From Afipia sp. 1NLS2 (GTDB taxonomy: Bacteria; Pseudomonadota; Alphaproteobacteria; Rhizobiales; Xanthobacteraceae): a stretch of DNA of 64,000 nucleotides. The translations under genes and the position numbers were made by a program. Below are positions 38,703 through 52,400 of the stretch, piece by piece. Within the stretch, counting starts at the first letter, position 1; each line of letters starts with the position of its first letter. Where the stretch lies: assembly GCF_000178995.1 (NCBI RefSeq), contig NZ_ADVZ01000001.1, positions 186,001 through 250,000 of the forward strand, written 5' to 3'. Below the pieces are notes generated by a model. That model was given only the letters and a program-made list of their open reading frames with translations, made no database searches and was not told the origin of the DNA.

Positions 38703-38911
38703 TTCAGACTCTCATGTTGAAAGTGACAAATCATCGACGCGAGACTAACGCTCTGGCGGACCAAAGGTTTCACGCAAACGTTAGAGCGGTTAATGGATCA
38801 TTTCGCCTGAACGGGATGTTCTAAACGTCAGCCCCGCTGGAAAAAGCCATCTTCAGCACATAACTCCCGAAGTCGTATCGGCCACATGGCGGGCCGCTGG
38901 AGATCGGTAAC

Positions 38912-39712
38912 ATGCGTAAATTGGTCATTCCCGTTGCGGCGCTGATCATGGCGGCCAGCGCGTCGATGGCTCGTGCCGCGGTCGATATCGAGGTCAACAA
39001 GGACATCCAGCAGATGACTGTCTCGGTCGATGGACAGGTGCTCTATCGCTGGCCGGTGTCGAGCGGCAATCCCACGCATGAGACGCCGAACGGTAAATTC
39101 CAGACCTTCCGCATGGAAGAAAACCATTTCTCGAAGGAGTTCGACGATGCGCCGATGCCGCATTCGATCTTCTTCACCAAGCAGGGCCACGCCATCCATG
39201 GCACCGATTCCGTCAGGAGCCTTGGTGTGCCGGTCTCGCACGGCTGCGTGAGGCTGTCGCGCGCCAACGCAACGACGCTGTGGAATCTGGTCAAGCGGGA
39301 AGGCCTGCTGAAGACGACGGTGCACCTCACAGGTTCGTCGCGCGTGGCGCTCGCGCGCAATCCGCGCAACGTCGCCACCCGTGGCGGCACGCTCGATGCC
39401 GACGCCAGCGCGGGTCAGCCTTTGGACACGACGCCGCAGCGCGTGCCGTCCGGCGCGATGTATGATCGCCCCGGCGACGATTCCTACCAGCAGCAGGTCC
39501 AGCGCCAGCCTTATTACAATTACGGCAACAACAGCCGATATGGCAGCGACGTATCAGCCCCCGATCCGCGCGACCCGACCCGGCGCATCTATATCGATCC
39601 GCGCTACAGCCGCGGCTACGACAACAACGATTATGCCCGGAGCGGGGGGCAGCGTTATTACCAGCGCCGCACCTATCAGACCCGGCCGCTGTTCGGTGAC
39701 GACGACGATTGA
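38912..39712 (+). CDS. L,D-transpeptidase (YkuD family), exported
   Basis: A 266-residue secreted enzyme that makes 3-3 crosslinks in peptidoglycan or anchors proteins to it. A signal peptide (LVIPVAALIMAASASMARAA) precedes the YkuD domain with VDIEVNKDIQQMTVSVDGQV, HAIHGTDS and the active-site SHGCVRLSRANATTLW. The C-terminal 110 residues are a low-complexity, Tyr/Gln/Arg/Asn-rich tail (YQQQVQRQPYYNYGNNSRYG) rather than a known domain, ending in FGDDDD. GGAG lies 9 nt upstream of the ATG. It is the second L,D-transpeptidase-like gene in the window. Confidence 0.9.
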   Translation: MRKLVIPVAALIMAASASMARAAVDIEVNKDIQQMTVSVDGQVLYRWPVSSGNPTHETPNGKFQTFRMEENHFSKEFDDAPMPHSIFFTKQGHAIHGTDSVRSLGVPVSHGCVRLSRANATTLWNLVKREGLLKTTVHLTGSSRVALARNPRNVATRGGTLDADASAGQPLDTTPQRVPSGAMYDRPGDDSYQQQVQRQPYYNYGNNSRYGSDVSAPDPRDPTRRIYIDPRYSRGYDNNDYARSGGQRYYQRRTYQTRPLFGDDDD

Positions 39713-39735
39713 CGCCTAAGCGCTAAAGCGCGGGG

Positions 39736-42003
39736 TCAGTTATCCCCGTCGCGCAGGCGGCGATACACCGCACCCAGCACGTTGGAATAATCGTCGGTCC
39801 AGACCCATTCTCCGGGCGTCGGCGGTGTGCTCTGCCAATAGCTGTCCGATGCAAGACTACCGACATCTTCCGGCTTGCGCGCGGACACCACCACATTCGT
39901 GGTGAAGATGTATTCCGCGTCTCTCCCGCTGTCCTCGTTGTAGACCCAGCTTGTCAGGCCGTTGGCGTCGGCGATGCCGACGACGACGCTCGCCAGCTCG
40001 AGATGCCGGTTGGAAACGTGCATCACCACCGCGCCGCCCGGCGCGAGCTTGGCCTTGTAGATCGCCATCGCCTCCTGCGTCGCCAGATGGATCGGGATTG
40101 CGTCCGAGGAATAGGCGTCGACAACGATGAGATCGTAGGCGGCATCCGGCTCGCGCGCGAAGGTCAGCCGCGCATCGCCGATCACCGGCTTGATGTCCGG
40201 CATGCAGGCGGACAGATAGGTGAAATATTTCGGGTTGCGCGCGGTATCGACCATGGTCTGATCGATCTCGAAGAACTTCCACGTCTCGCCGGGCTTCGCC
40301 TGACAGGCAAGCGTGCCCGCGCCAAGGCCGATCACCGCAACCCGCAACGGCCCGCTCTTGCGGGCGCGAATCGCCGCGATCGCGCGGCCGATTCCGCCAT
40401 CACTGTGATAATAGCTGATCGGCTCCGGCCGGCCCGTGACCCGCGTGCCATCGTCGTTGAGGAATTTCTCCGCGCCGTGAATCGTCGTGCCGTGCATCAG
40501 CACATGATAGTACCCGCCCGGCGTCACCACGATCTTGTGCACGCCGAAGAAGCTGCGCACCGTCTCCACCCGCCCCTCATCCAGCGGATAGACGCGCACC
40601 AGCAAGAGGCCCAGCGCCACCAGCGCGGCGAGTTGAAACCGCTCCAGCCGCATCGCAACCGCAAGCACGGCAGCCATCGCCGCGACCGCGCCGATCGCCC
40701 ATACACGCCAGCTCTCAAGAAACACTTCCGCAGCATCCGCGCGATACGCCAGCGCGACCAGCACCAGCGCGGCCGCCATGGCTGCGAGCCAGAGCAGCAT
40801 CGCGCCGCGACGCGACGGCTGCCATGGCCGGCACAGCGCCGCGAGCGCAAGCAGGATCGGATATTCCGCGATCCATGAGAACGTGAACGGCGCAACCAAC
40901 CCCGCGAACAGCCCACCGATCATGCCGCCGAACGACAGCGCCACATAAAAGCCGGTGAGGTAGCGCGCGGGTGGACGGGTCCGCGCCAGTTCACCATGGG
41001 ACGCCATCGCGATGATGAAGAAACAAAGCTGATGGCCGCCAAGCGTCAGCAAAAGGTTCTGCTCGCCGCCGATCGCCAGCAGCACCACGACGCCCGCGAT
41101 CGCCAGCGGCTGCAGCTTCAGCATCCAGACATGCGGCAGCAGCGGCCGCGACTGGAACACCAGCACCCATGTCAGCAGATAGAGCGACAGCGGCAATACC
41201 CACAACAGCGGCGCGGCGGCGACGTCGGTCGAGATATGGGCGGTGACGGCGATCAACAGGCCGGAAGGAACGGCGGCGAGAAACACCCACCGTCCCCATT
41301 GCAGCCATGGCGGCGCAGGCGCGGCCTCGTCCCCATCGTTCAGGGCAAGGACCATTGGCGGCGCGCGCAGCAGCAAAAATCCGCAAACTCCGATCAGCAG
41401 GATCAGTAACCCGTAGCCGACAGTCCACAGCAGGTTCTGCGCATGCAACGTCAGCATCGGCTCCAGCAGCACCGGATAGAACAACAACGCAAGGAAGCTG
41501 CCGATGTTCGATGAGGCATAGAGAAAGTACGGGTCCGGCCCCTGCGGGTGCCCGGTGCGGACGAACCATGCCTGCAACATCGGATTGTTGGCGGCGAGCG
41601 CGAAGAACGGCAGGCCGATCGAAGCCGCGAACAGGCCAAGCAGCCAGAAGGGGTAGCCACTGGCGGGCGGCTCGGCCCAACCGCTCGAGATCGACAGCGG
41701 CAGAAACGTGAAGGCCACTGCCAGCACTACAAGATGAACCACAACCGGAGCCGTCCGGCTTTTCAGCGTCATCAGCACATGCGCGTAGGCATAGCCGCCG
41801 AGCAGCAGCGACTGGAAGAACACCATCGCCACCGACCACACTGCGGGCGATCCGCCGAGCCGCGGCAACACCATCTTGGTGAACAGGGGCTGCACGGAAA
41901 ACAGCAACAGCGCGCTCAGGAAGATCGTCGCGGTGTAGGCCGCAAGCACAACACGGTTGCGCGCGGCGGGTGATGCCGCATCGGCCGGTGACGGGGAGGT
42001 CAT
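39736..42003 (-). CDS. Fused polytopic membrane protein / spermidine synthase-like protein
   Basis: A 755-residue two-part protein. The first 500 residues carry about 14 hydrophobic segments. The last 250 form a methyltransferase/spermidine synthase fold: VAVIGLGAGTLACQAKPGE, FFEIDQTMVDTA and DLIVVDAYSSDAIPIHLATQ contact the nucleotide-like cofactor. These fused SpeE-like proteins are common in Proteobacteria, but polyamine synthase activity is not shown for most of them. The start ATG 42003 (MTSPSPADAASP) has GGAG 5 nt upstream; the frame opens 34 codons earlier without a site. Confidence 0.88.
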   Translation of the reverse strand: MTSPSPADAASPAARNRVVLAAYTATIFLSALLLFSVQPLFTKMVLPRLGGSPAVWSVAMVFFQSLLLGGYAYAHVLMTLKSRTAPVVVHLVVLAVAFTFLPLSISSGWAEPPASGYPFWLLGLFAASIGLPFFALAANNPMLQAWFVRTGHPQGPDPYFLYASSNIGSFLALLFYPVLLEPMLTLHAQNLLWTVGYGLLILLIGVCGFLLLRAPPMVLALNDGDEAAPAPPWLQWGRWVFLAAVPSGLLIAVTAHISTDVAAAPLLWVLPLSLYLLTWVLVFQSRPLLPHVWMLKLQPLAIAGVVVLLAIGGEQNLLLTLGGHQLCFFIIAMASHGELARTRPPARYLTGFYVALSFGGMIGGLFAGLVAPFTFSWIAEYPILLALAALCRPWQPSRRGAMLLWLAAMAAALVLVALAYRADAAEVFLESWRVWAIGAVAAMAAVLAVAMRLERFQLAALVALGLLLVRVYPLDEGRVETVRSFFGVHKIVVTPGGYYHVLMHGTTIHGAEKFLNDDGTRVTGRPEPISYYHSDGGIGRAIAAIRARKSGPLRVAVIGLGAGTLACQAKPGETWKFFEIDQTMVDTARNPKYFTYLSACMPDIKPVIGDARLTFAREPDAAYDLIVVDAYSSDAIPIHLATQEAMAIYKAKLAPGGAVVMHVSNRHLELASVVVGIADANGLTSWVYNEDSGRDAEYIFTTNVVVSARKPEDVGSLASDSYWQSTPPTPGEWVWTDDYSNVLGAVYRRLRDGDN

Positions 42004-42159
42004 GACAACTCCGCAAGCGGCCGCAAGGCCGGAAACGTCCGGAAACGCCGTTTCCACCAGTGGATCATAGCGAAGATGAACGGACAATAACGGGCCCATA
42101 ACCATCCCCAGCGCGAGAAATCACTCGCCTGCGGAAGGGACCGCATTTAAGAAGACCAA

Positions 42160-43761
42160 ATGTCACGGTACGACGCGATCATCATCGGCGCCGGCCATAA
42201 TGGCCTCACCTGCGCGGCCTATCTCGCGATGAACGGCCTCACGGTCAAAATCGTCGAGCGGCGTAAGGTTGTGGGCGGCGCAGCCGTGACGGAGGAGTTT
42301 CACCCCGGCTTCCGCAATTCGGTCGCGGCCTACACCGTGAGCCTGCTGCACCCACGCGTGATCGCCGAGTTGAATCTCGCGGGCCATGGCCTGCGCATCG
42401 TCGAGCGGCGCGCGCAGAATTTTCTTCCCTCCCCCGATGGCCGCTATCTGCTCACCGGCGAGGGGCGCACCCATCAATCGATCGCAAAACTGAACGAGCA
42501 CGATGCGCTGCACATCGACGCTTTCAACCGTGAACTTGAGATCGTCGCCGACGTGCTGCGGCAATTCCTGCTGCGCGCGCCCCCCAACATCACGGAAGGA
42601 TTTTCGCTCAACACGCTGCGCGAATCCTTCAACGCACTGGAGAGCGGCAACATCCTGCGCAGGCTTTCGCTGGAGCATCAGCGGCTGCTGCTCGATTTGT
42701 TCACGCTGTCGGCAGGCGAAATGCTGGACGACTGGTTCGAGAGCGACCTCGTCAAGGCGCTGTTCGGCTTCGACGCCATCGTTGGCCACTATGCAAGCCC
42801 CTACGCGGCAGGCTCCGCCTATGTGATGCTGCATCACGCCTTCGGCGAGGTGAACGGCCGCAAGGGATTGTGGGGCCACGCCATCGGCGGCATGGGCGCG
42901 ATCACGCAGGCGATGGCGTCATCCGCCCGCAGTCATGGCGTCGAGATCGAAACCGAAGCCGGTGTCCGCGAAGTTCTGGTCGAGAACGGCCGCGCCATCG
43001 GCGTCGCGCTGGAGAACGGCGAAACGCTGCGGGGGCGCTATGTCGTCTCCAACGTCAATCCGACGCTGCTTTACACGCGCCTCGTGCCGCAGGCCGCATT
43101 GCCCGCACCGTTTGCCGCGCGCATCAAAAAATATCGCAACGGCTCCGGCACGTTCCGGATGAACGTCGCGCTCGCCGCGCTGCCCTCCTTCACCGCGCTG
43201 CCGGGCATGGGTGACCATCTCACCAGCGGCATCATCCTTGCGCCGTCGCTTGCCTACATGGACCGCGCCTACCATGACGCGCGAGAGCATGGCTGGAGCC
43301 GCGAGCCGGTGGTGGAAATGCTGATCCCGTCCACGCTGGACGACAGCCTCGCCCCGCCGGACACGCATGTCGCAAGCCTGTTCTGCCAGCACGTCGCGCC
43401 GGAATTGCCGGATGGCAAATCCTGGGACGATCACCGCGAGGAGGTCGCCAACCTGATGATCGCAACCGTGGACCGCTATGCGCCCGGCTTCGCACGCAGC
43501 GTCATCGCCCGCCAGATCCTCTCCCCGCTCGACCTGGAGCGACAGTTCGGACTGATTGGCGGCGACATCTTCCACGGCAAGCTGACGCTGAACCAGTTAT
43601 TCTCGGCGCGTCCGCTGCTCGGCCATGCCGATTATCGCGGGCCGCTGAAGGGACTCTACCATTGCGGCTCGGGCGCGCATCCCGGCGGCGGCGTCACCGG
43701 CGCGCCGGGCTACAACGCCGCCCAGACCATTCTGCGCGACCATCAGGGGATCTTTGCGTAA
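42160..43761 (+). CDS. FAD-dependent oxidoreductase, phytoene desaturase/CrtI-like (PYROXD2-like)
   Basis: A 533-residue flavoprotein. The N-terminal DAIIIGAGHNGLTCAAYLAM and KIVERRKVVGGAAVTEE make the FAD-binding Rossmann fold. The C-terminal LYHCGSGAHPGGGVTGAPGYN closes the FAD site, as in CrtI and PYROXD2. No carotenoid genes lie nearby, so a role in carotenoid synthesis is not supported; bacterial members of this subgroup have unknown substrates. It is divergent from the spermidine-synthase-like gene with 156 bp between the starts. Confidence 0.88.
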   Translation: MSRYDAIIIGAGHNGLTCAAYLAMNGLTVKIVERRKVVGGAAVTEEFHPGFRNSVAAYTVSLLHPRVIAELNLAGHGLRIVERRAQNFLPSPDGRYLLTGEGRTHQSIAKLNEHDALHIDAFNRELEIVADVLRQFLLRAPPNITEGFSLNTLRESFNALESGNILRRLSLEHQRLLLDLFTLSAGEMLDDWFESDLVKALFGFDAIVGHYASPYAAGSAYVMLHHAFGEVNGRKGLWGHAIGGMGAITQAMASSARSHGVEIETEAGVREVLVENGRAIGVALENGETLRGRYVVSNVNPTLLYTRLVPQAALPAPFAARIKKYRNGSGTFRMNVALAALPSFTALPGMGDHLTSGIILAPSLAYMDRAYHDAREHGWSREPVVEMLIPSTLDDSLAPPDTHVASLFCQHVAPELPDGKSWDDHREEVANLMIATVDRYAPGFARSVIARQILSPLDLERQFGLIGGDIFHGKLTLNQLFSARPLLGHADYRGPLKGLYHCGSGAHPGGGVTGAPGYNAAQTILRDHQGIFA

Positions 43762-43827
43762 GCCGCCCTGTGGGAAAGCTGTGCGGAACCCGTGGATAGG
43801 CTGTGAACAGGTTGTGGAGATTTCGGC

Positions 43828-44100
43828 CTAGACACCACCGCCCGGCGGATTGTCCCTATGCCTGAGCGGGTCGGCAGCCTCGTCGTGACCGCTGCGGCTG
43901 CTGAAAAACATCAACGCCATCAATCCGCAGCCGATCACAAGAGAGAAAAACGTGCCGAGGCCGAGCGCGATCCAGCCGTGCTTGCCCATGTCGACGTTGC
44001 CGCTGGCGTTCCAGACCTCAACGGCCCATACGCCGGTGCCGATCAGCAGGGCGACCAAAGCGAGAACGACCAGAACCCGGCCCAGAGTCAGATTTTTCAT
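43828..44100 (-). CDS. Hypothetical small membrane protein
   Basis: A 90-residue protein with two hydrophobic helices (GRVLVVLALVALLIGTGVWA and WIALGLGTFFSLVIGCGLMA), a short loop WNASGNVDMGKHG and a charged tail (RSGHDEAADPLRHRDNP). The ATG at 44100 has GGGAGAG 7 nt upstream, which decides against a GTG two codons earlier. It lies between two plus-strand genes. No family recognised. Confidence 0.7.
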   Translation of the reverse strand: MKNLTLGRVLVVLALVALLIGTGVWAVEVWNASGNVDMGKHGWIALGLGTFFSLVIGCGLMALMFFSSRSGHDEAADPLRHRDNPPGGGV

Positions 44101-44365
44101 GGCCACTCTCCCTTCGGTTGTCTCAGCATCCCTTTAACATCTATTCCTAATGTATCAAATTTAAACAGATCAACTGATGACGGATATGTGACCTCCGACC
44201 GGAGAGGAACTCCCCTGCCGGATGCAGGCTCCTGCCTGCGCGAGACATTTTCGGCTCATAGACCGGCTCGCACTTTATGAGGATATCCTGTAGGCATCGT
44301 GCCCACGCTGGACCCCAGACCGCCACAGCCCGGCAGGCTTCTCCATTCCTTGCATTCGAGCTTTC

Positions 44366-45271
44366 ATGGCCCCCTCCGCGACGCCCTCCAGCCCCACCCA
44401 TCACGCCACCTGCAGCGCCGGGAGCGAGGCCAGCGCCAACCGGATCGTCGATGTGCTGTCCGAAATCTTCGACGGCGGCGAGGTCGTCGTTTCGGCCTTC
44501 GAACGGCCGGGCAGCAGCGAGTGGGACGTGTCGCTGTATTTCGAGACGCAGCCCGATCAGGCAGCCATCCGCGCCATGGTCGCCCAGACTGTCGGCGATG
44601 AAACCGCCGCCGCGCTCGTGTTCGACACGGTGGAGGCCAAGGACTGGGTGAAAGCGAGCCTTGCCGACCTCGTGCCGGTCCGCGCCGGGCGCTTCGTCGT
44701 TCACGGCCAGCATGACCGCGACCGGATTCCGCCGAACAAGCTGCGAATCGAGATCGAGGCCGCGCTCGCGTTCGGAACCGGCCATCACGGCACCACGCGT
44801 GGCTGCCTCATGCTGCTCGACCGGGTGCTTTGCCAATCCACGCCCCGCCGCGTGCTCGACCTCGGCACCGGCACCGGCGTGCTGGCGATCGCAGCCGCCA
44901 AGGCGCTGCACCGGAGCATTCTCGCCAGCGACATCGACCCGCGCTCGGTTGTGGTCGCGAAGGAGAACGCCGTTCTCAACGGCGTCGGACGGGATGTGGA
45001 AGCGATCCACGCGATCGGCTTCGGCTCACCACGCTTTGCGGAAACCGGGCCGTTCGACCTCGTGCTGGCCAACATCCTCGCCAACCCGTTGCGCCAGCTC
45101 GCAGCACCGATGGCGCAGCATCTGGCGCCGTCCGCTTTCGTGATTCTGTCCGGCCTGCTGCCGCCCCACGCGCGCGGCGTGATCGCGGCTTACCGGGGCC
45201 AAGGCCTGCGGCTGATCCGCCGCTATGAACTCGACGGCTGGGTCAGCCTCTTGATGCAGCGGATTGCTTAA
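44366..45271 (+). CDS. prmA: Ribosomal protein L11 methyltransferase
   Basis: A 301-residue class I methyltransferase. An N-terminal substrate-recognition domain of about 110 residues precedes the catalytic domain with VLDLGTGTGVLAIAAAKAL (SAM motif I), ASDIDPRSVVVAKENAVLNG and the PrmA-typical DLVLANILANPLRQLA. Length and termini fit PrmA, which trimethylates L11 at several lysines. The last codon TAA shares TTAA with the stop of the convergent small gene. Confidence 0.92.
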   Translation: MAPSATPSSPTHHATCSAGSEASANRIVDVLSEIFDGGEVVVSAFERPGSSEWDVSLYFETQPDQAAIRAMVAQTVGDETAAALVFDTVEAKDWVKASLADLVPVRAGRFVVHGQHDRDRIPPNKLRIEIEAALAFGTGHHGTTRGCLMLLDRVLCQSTPRRVLDLGTGTGVLAIAAAKALHRSILASDIDPRSVVVAKENAVLNGVGRDVEAIHAIGFGSPRFAETGPFDLVLANILANPLRQLAAPMAQHLAPSAFVILSGLLPPHARGVIAAYRGQGLRLIRRYELDGWVSLLMQRIA

Positions 45272-45477
45272 GATTCGCGCGTCCGTTTTGGCGTCACATC
45301 GCCCTCGGTATAGCCGATGTTGCGGGCATCACGCTGCAAGCGCGCTTCCGTGAGCCGGTCGAGCAATTCCACGATCAGGCCGCGCCGTTTAGCCACCATG
45401 CCAAACAGTGCCCCCTCTTCGCTCGAAACCGGGGGCAGCCTATCCGGCGACGGCTTTTCAAATCCGAAAGACCGCAT
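45268..45477 (-). CDS. Small unknown protein behind an EcfG-type promoter
   Basis: A 69-residue soluble, basic protein: MRSFGFEKPSPDRLPPVSSE then a helical part with EGALFGMVAKRRGLIVELLD, and a charged end TPKRTRES. The start at 45477 is decided by a near-perfect ribosome-binding site, AAGGAGG, 6 nt upstream; an in-frame ATG 11 codons earlier (45510) has none. The promoter-like GGAAC-N17-CGTT lies 60-86 bp upstream. I recognise no family. The promoter suggests a role in the general stress response. Confidence 0.7.
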   Translation of the reverse strand: MRSFGFEKPSPDRLPPVSSEEGALFGMVAKRRGLIVELLDRLTEARLQRDARNIGYTEGDVTPKRTRES

Positions 45478-45537
45478 TTTCACCCTCCTTGCCCGGTTGA
45501 ATACTTCCATGCCGACACTTCTCCGGTCAGCGAATGA

Positions 45538-45563
45538 AACGCGCAGATGCCATCAATGGTTCC
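45538..45563 (-). promoter_or_regulatory. EcfG-type (general stress sigma factor) promoter
   Basis: The minus strand reads GGAAC (45563-45559), 17 bp, CGTT (45541-45538). The reported consensus for EcfG-dependent promoters in alphaproteobacteria is GGAAC-N16/17-CGTT, so this is an exact match. Transcription would start about 50 nt before the 45477 start codon. Confidence 0.75.
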
Positions 45564-45638
45564 GGCGCTCGCCTTCCGCTTGAGCCGTGTTAATTTACAA
45601 AGCATGGTTCGTGCCAAACTCCGCTTGGAAGGTTGCTG

Positions 45639-49594
<3,956 letters not shown>

Positions 49595-51274
49595 TCACGC
49601 CGTTGCGGCCTTGAGCAGCTGCTCCGCCGCAGCGCGGGCCTCGCGCGTGATCTCCGCGCCCGCCAGCATGCGGGCGATTTCCTCGCGGCGATGTTCCTTC
49701 ACAAGCGGTGCGACACGGGTCGCGACACGTTTGCCCTTGTCGAGCGCCTCCTTGGAAATCAGCAGGTGCTGATTCGCGCGCGCGGCCACCTGCGGCGCGT
49801 GCGTCACCGCCATCACCTGCACCTTTTCCGCCAGCCGCGCGAGCCGTGCGCCGATCGCATCCGCCACCGCGCCGCCAACACCGGTGTCGATTTCGTCAAA
49901 CACCAGAGTCGGCGCGGAGCCGCGATCCGACAGCACCACCTTCAATGCCAGCAGGAAGCGCGACAGTTCGCCGCCGGAGGCGACCTTCATCAGCGGCCCC
50001 GGCTTGGTGCCCGGATTGGTCTGCACCCAGAACTCCACACGATCGAAGCCCTCCGGCCCCGGCGATTGCGGTTCGCTTTCGATCTGGGTCGAAAACTTGG
50101 CGCGTTCGAGCTTGAGCGGAGCCAGCTCTGCGTTGACAGCCTTGTTCAATTTCTCCGCAGCCTTGATGCGCGCCTCCGAGAGTTTCTTCGCAGCCTCGAG
50201 ATAGGCGGCATCCGCCGCGCTTGCCGCTTTCTCCAGAACTTTCAGCCTGTCCGCGCCCGCGTCGATCAAACCGACATCGGCCTTGAACTTCTCCGCCAGC
50301 GCGGCGAGGTCATCCACCGGCGTGGAATATTTGCGTGACGCCGCCCGCAGCGCGAACAGCCGCTCCTCGATCCGCTCCAGTTCGGCGGGGTCGTAGTCGG
50401 CGGCCTGGATCGCGACATTGAGATTCTGCTCGGCCTCGGCGAGTGAATTGAGTGCAGCGTCCATCGCCTTCACGGCATCTTCAACCAATTTCGGCGCGCT
50501 GGCGACGCGGCGCTCCAGCCGCCGCACGGCCGCAGCCAGCGAGGTGACCGACGATTGCGGCCCGGCGACCGCCGCGAGCGCATCGCGCAGATCCTCGGAA
50601 ATCTTCTCGCCCTGCATCATCGCGGTGCGCCGCTCGGCTAGGCGGGTTTCCTCGCCCCCCTCCGGCGCAAGCTTCATTAGTTCCTCGGAGGCATGACGCA
50701 GATAGTCGGCATCGCGCGCGGCGCGCTCCATCCCGGCGCGATGCTCCTCGAGCGCATCGCGCGCGGTCCGGCGCGCGCCCCAAAGGGATTCGACGACAAC
50801 GACGCTCTCATCAAGCCCGGCGAAGGCATCAAGCAGGCGGCGATGCGTCGCGACATCGACCAGCGCCCGCTCGTCATGCTGACCGTGGATCTCGACCAGC
50901 GTCGCACCAATGGCTTTCAGGGTCTGGATGCTGACGGGCTGATCGTTGAGGAAGCCGCGTGTGCGGCCGTCCGCAAGCTGCACACGGCGCAGGATCATCT
51001 CGCCTGATTCCGGATCATCGAAACCGTTCTCACGCAGGATCGCAAAGGCCGGGTGCTTTTTCGGCAGATCGAAGGCCGCCGTCACCTGGCCCTGCTCGAC
51101 GCCATGGCGCACGAGGCTTGCATCACCACGCCCGCCGAGCGCCAGCGCGAAGGCATCGAGAAGAATGGATTTGCCAGCCCCGGTCTCGCCGGTCAGCACG
51201 GCGAGCCCCTTGGCGAAGTCGATATCGAGCCGCTCGATCAGGACGATGTCGCGGATCGAAAGGCGGGCCAGCAT
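49595..51274 (-). CDS. recN: DNA repair protein RecN
   Basis: A 559-residue SMC-like ATPase that acts early at double-strand breaks. Walker A is VLTGETGAGKSILLDAFALA (residues 27-46), a long coiled coil covers about 170-350, and the C-terminal half has SGGELSRFLLALKVVLSD (signature) and TLVFDEIDTGVGGAVADAIG (Walker B), then VMAVTHAPQVAARA. Usual length. It lies 12 bp after bamD and 9 bp before ligA, forming a bamD-recN-ligA unit common in alphaproteobacteria. Confidence 0.96.
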   Translation of the reverse strand: MLARLSIRDIVLIERLDIDFAKGLAVLTGETGAGKSILLDAFALALGGRGDASLVRHGVEQGQVTAAFDLPKKHPAFAILRENGFDDPESGEMILRRVQLADGRTRGFLNDQPVSIQTLKAIGATLVEIHGQHDERALVDVATHRRLLDAFAGLDESVVVVESLWGARRTARDALEEHRAGMERAARDADYLRHASEELMKLAPEGGEETRLAERRTAMMQGEKISEDLRDALAAVAGPQSSVTSLAAAVRRLERRVASAPKLVEDAVKAMDAALNSLAEAEQNLNVAIQAADYDPAELERIEERLFALRAASRKYSTPVDDLAALAEKFKADVGLIDAGADRLKVLEKAASAADAAYLEAAKKLSEARIKAAEKLNKAVNAELAPLKLERAKFSTQIESEPQSPGPEGFDRVEFWVQTNPGTKPGPLMKVASGGELSRFLLALKVVLSDRGSAPTLVFDEIDTGVGGAVADAIGARLARLAEKVQVMAVTHAPQVAARANQHLLISKEALDKGKRVATRVAPLVKEHRREEIARMLAGAEITREARAAAEQLLKAATA

Positions 51275-51286
51275 TGCGGTGAAATC

Positions 51287-52180
51287 CTATCCGAGGCCGA
51301 ACTTCTTGAAGGCCTTGCTGATGTAGGAGCCCTTGTTTTCCTGAGGCTCGACGCCGCCCGACTTTACAAGATTGTAGGCGTCTTTGTACCAGCGGCTGTC
51401 CGGAAAGTTGTGGCCAAGCACGGCGGCGGCGGTCTGCGCCTCGCTGACCACGCCGATCGCCATATAGGCTTCCGTCAGGCGCGCCAGCGCTTCCTCGACG
51501 TGGCGGGTGGTCTGGTACTGCGTCACCACGACCTTGAAGCGGTTGATCGCGCCGGTGTAGTCGCGCTTGTCCATGTAATAGCGGCCGATGGTCATCTCGC
51601 GGCCGGCAAGCTGGTCGCGCGCACCTTCGATCTTCTTCTTGGCGGTGGTCGCATATTCCGAGTTCGGATATTTGCGAATCACCTCTTCCAGCGCGGCGAT
51701 GGCTTTTTCGGTGCGCCCCTGATCGCGGCTGACGTCGGGAATCTGGTCGTAGTTCGACACCGCCACGAGATATTGGGCGTAGGCCGCATCCGGGCTGCCG
51801 GGATGCAGGCTGATGTAGCGGTTGGCGTTGGCGATGCACTCGTCGTAATCGCCGCTCTGATAGGATGCGTAGGCCGACATCAAGAGCGACTTGCGCGCCC
51901 AGTCCGAATATGGATGCTGGCGGTCGACCTCTTCGAATTTCTTGATCGCGCCCTTGCGGTCGTTCTTCTCGTTCAGGAGGAAGAGGCCCTCGTTGTAGAG
52001 CTTGTCGGCGGGCTGATCGACGAACGTCTCGTCCTTGGCGAAGAATTTGTCCCACAGGTTGCCGGTGCCGCAGCCGCCAAGCGGCGCAGCGAGGACGATC
52101 ACGCCCATGGCAAAGCAAAGCTGGCGACCCAGCCGGTCGAAAAAGGGCCGCTTGGGCGAATGGCGCAAAGGCGTCGTCAT
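51287..52180 (-). CDS. bamD: Outer-membrane assembly lipoprotein BamD
   Basis: A 297-residue lipoprotein of the BAM complex that folds outer-membrane proteins. The signal peptide ends in a lipobox LGGC (GVIVLAAPLGGCGTGN), followed by five TPR repeats (ADKLYNEGLFLLNEKNDRKG, WARKSLLMSAYASYQSGDYD and so on). The start at 52180 (MTTPLRHSPK) gives a short N-region before the hydrophobic core; the frame opens at 52252 without better support. First of bamD-recN-ligA, 221 bp after lpxC on the same strand. Confidence 0.93.
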   Translation of the reverse strand: MTTPLRHSPKRPFFDRLGRQLCFAMGVIVLAAPLGGCGTGNLWDKFFAKDETFVDQPADKLYNEGLFLLNEKNDRKGAIKKFEEVDRQHPYSDWARKSLLMSAYASYQSGDYDECIANANRYISLHPGSPDAAYAQYLVAVSNYDQIPDVSRDQGRTEKAIAALEEVIRKYPNSEYATTAKKKIEGARDQLAGREMTIGRYYMDKRDYTGAINRFKVVVTQYQTTRHVEEALARLTEAYMAIGVVSEAQTAAAVLGHNFPDSRWYKDAYNLVKSGGVEPQENKGSYISKAFKKFGLG

Positions 52181-52400
52181 GTGTTTCGCAAGACCTGAGT
52201 AAATCGACCGGAACGGAAGACTGCCCGGCATGACCGGAACCCCTGCCCGCATTCCCGCCGGCTTATGTAGCTGAAATCGCGTTCCCGACCAACCGGATAG
52301 GGAGACATTTCGCCCGCATTAAGGCGGTTCTCACTGGGTCCCAAGCGGTTTGTAAAGGCGGCTTGGGTAAAGCCCTGCGCCCGAAGGCGTCGCAGGGACG

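Noticed and set aside
42160-43761. Carotenoid biosynthesis gene
   Set aside because: The FAD motifs are CrtI-like, but no crt genes are nearby and the subgroup resembles PYROXD2, so no pathway is assigned.
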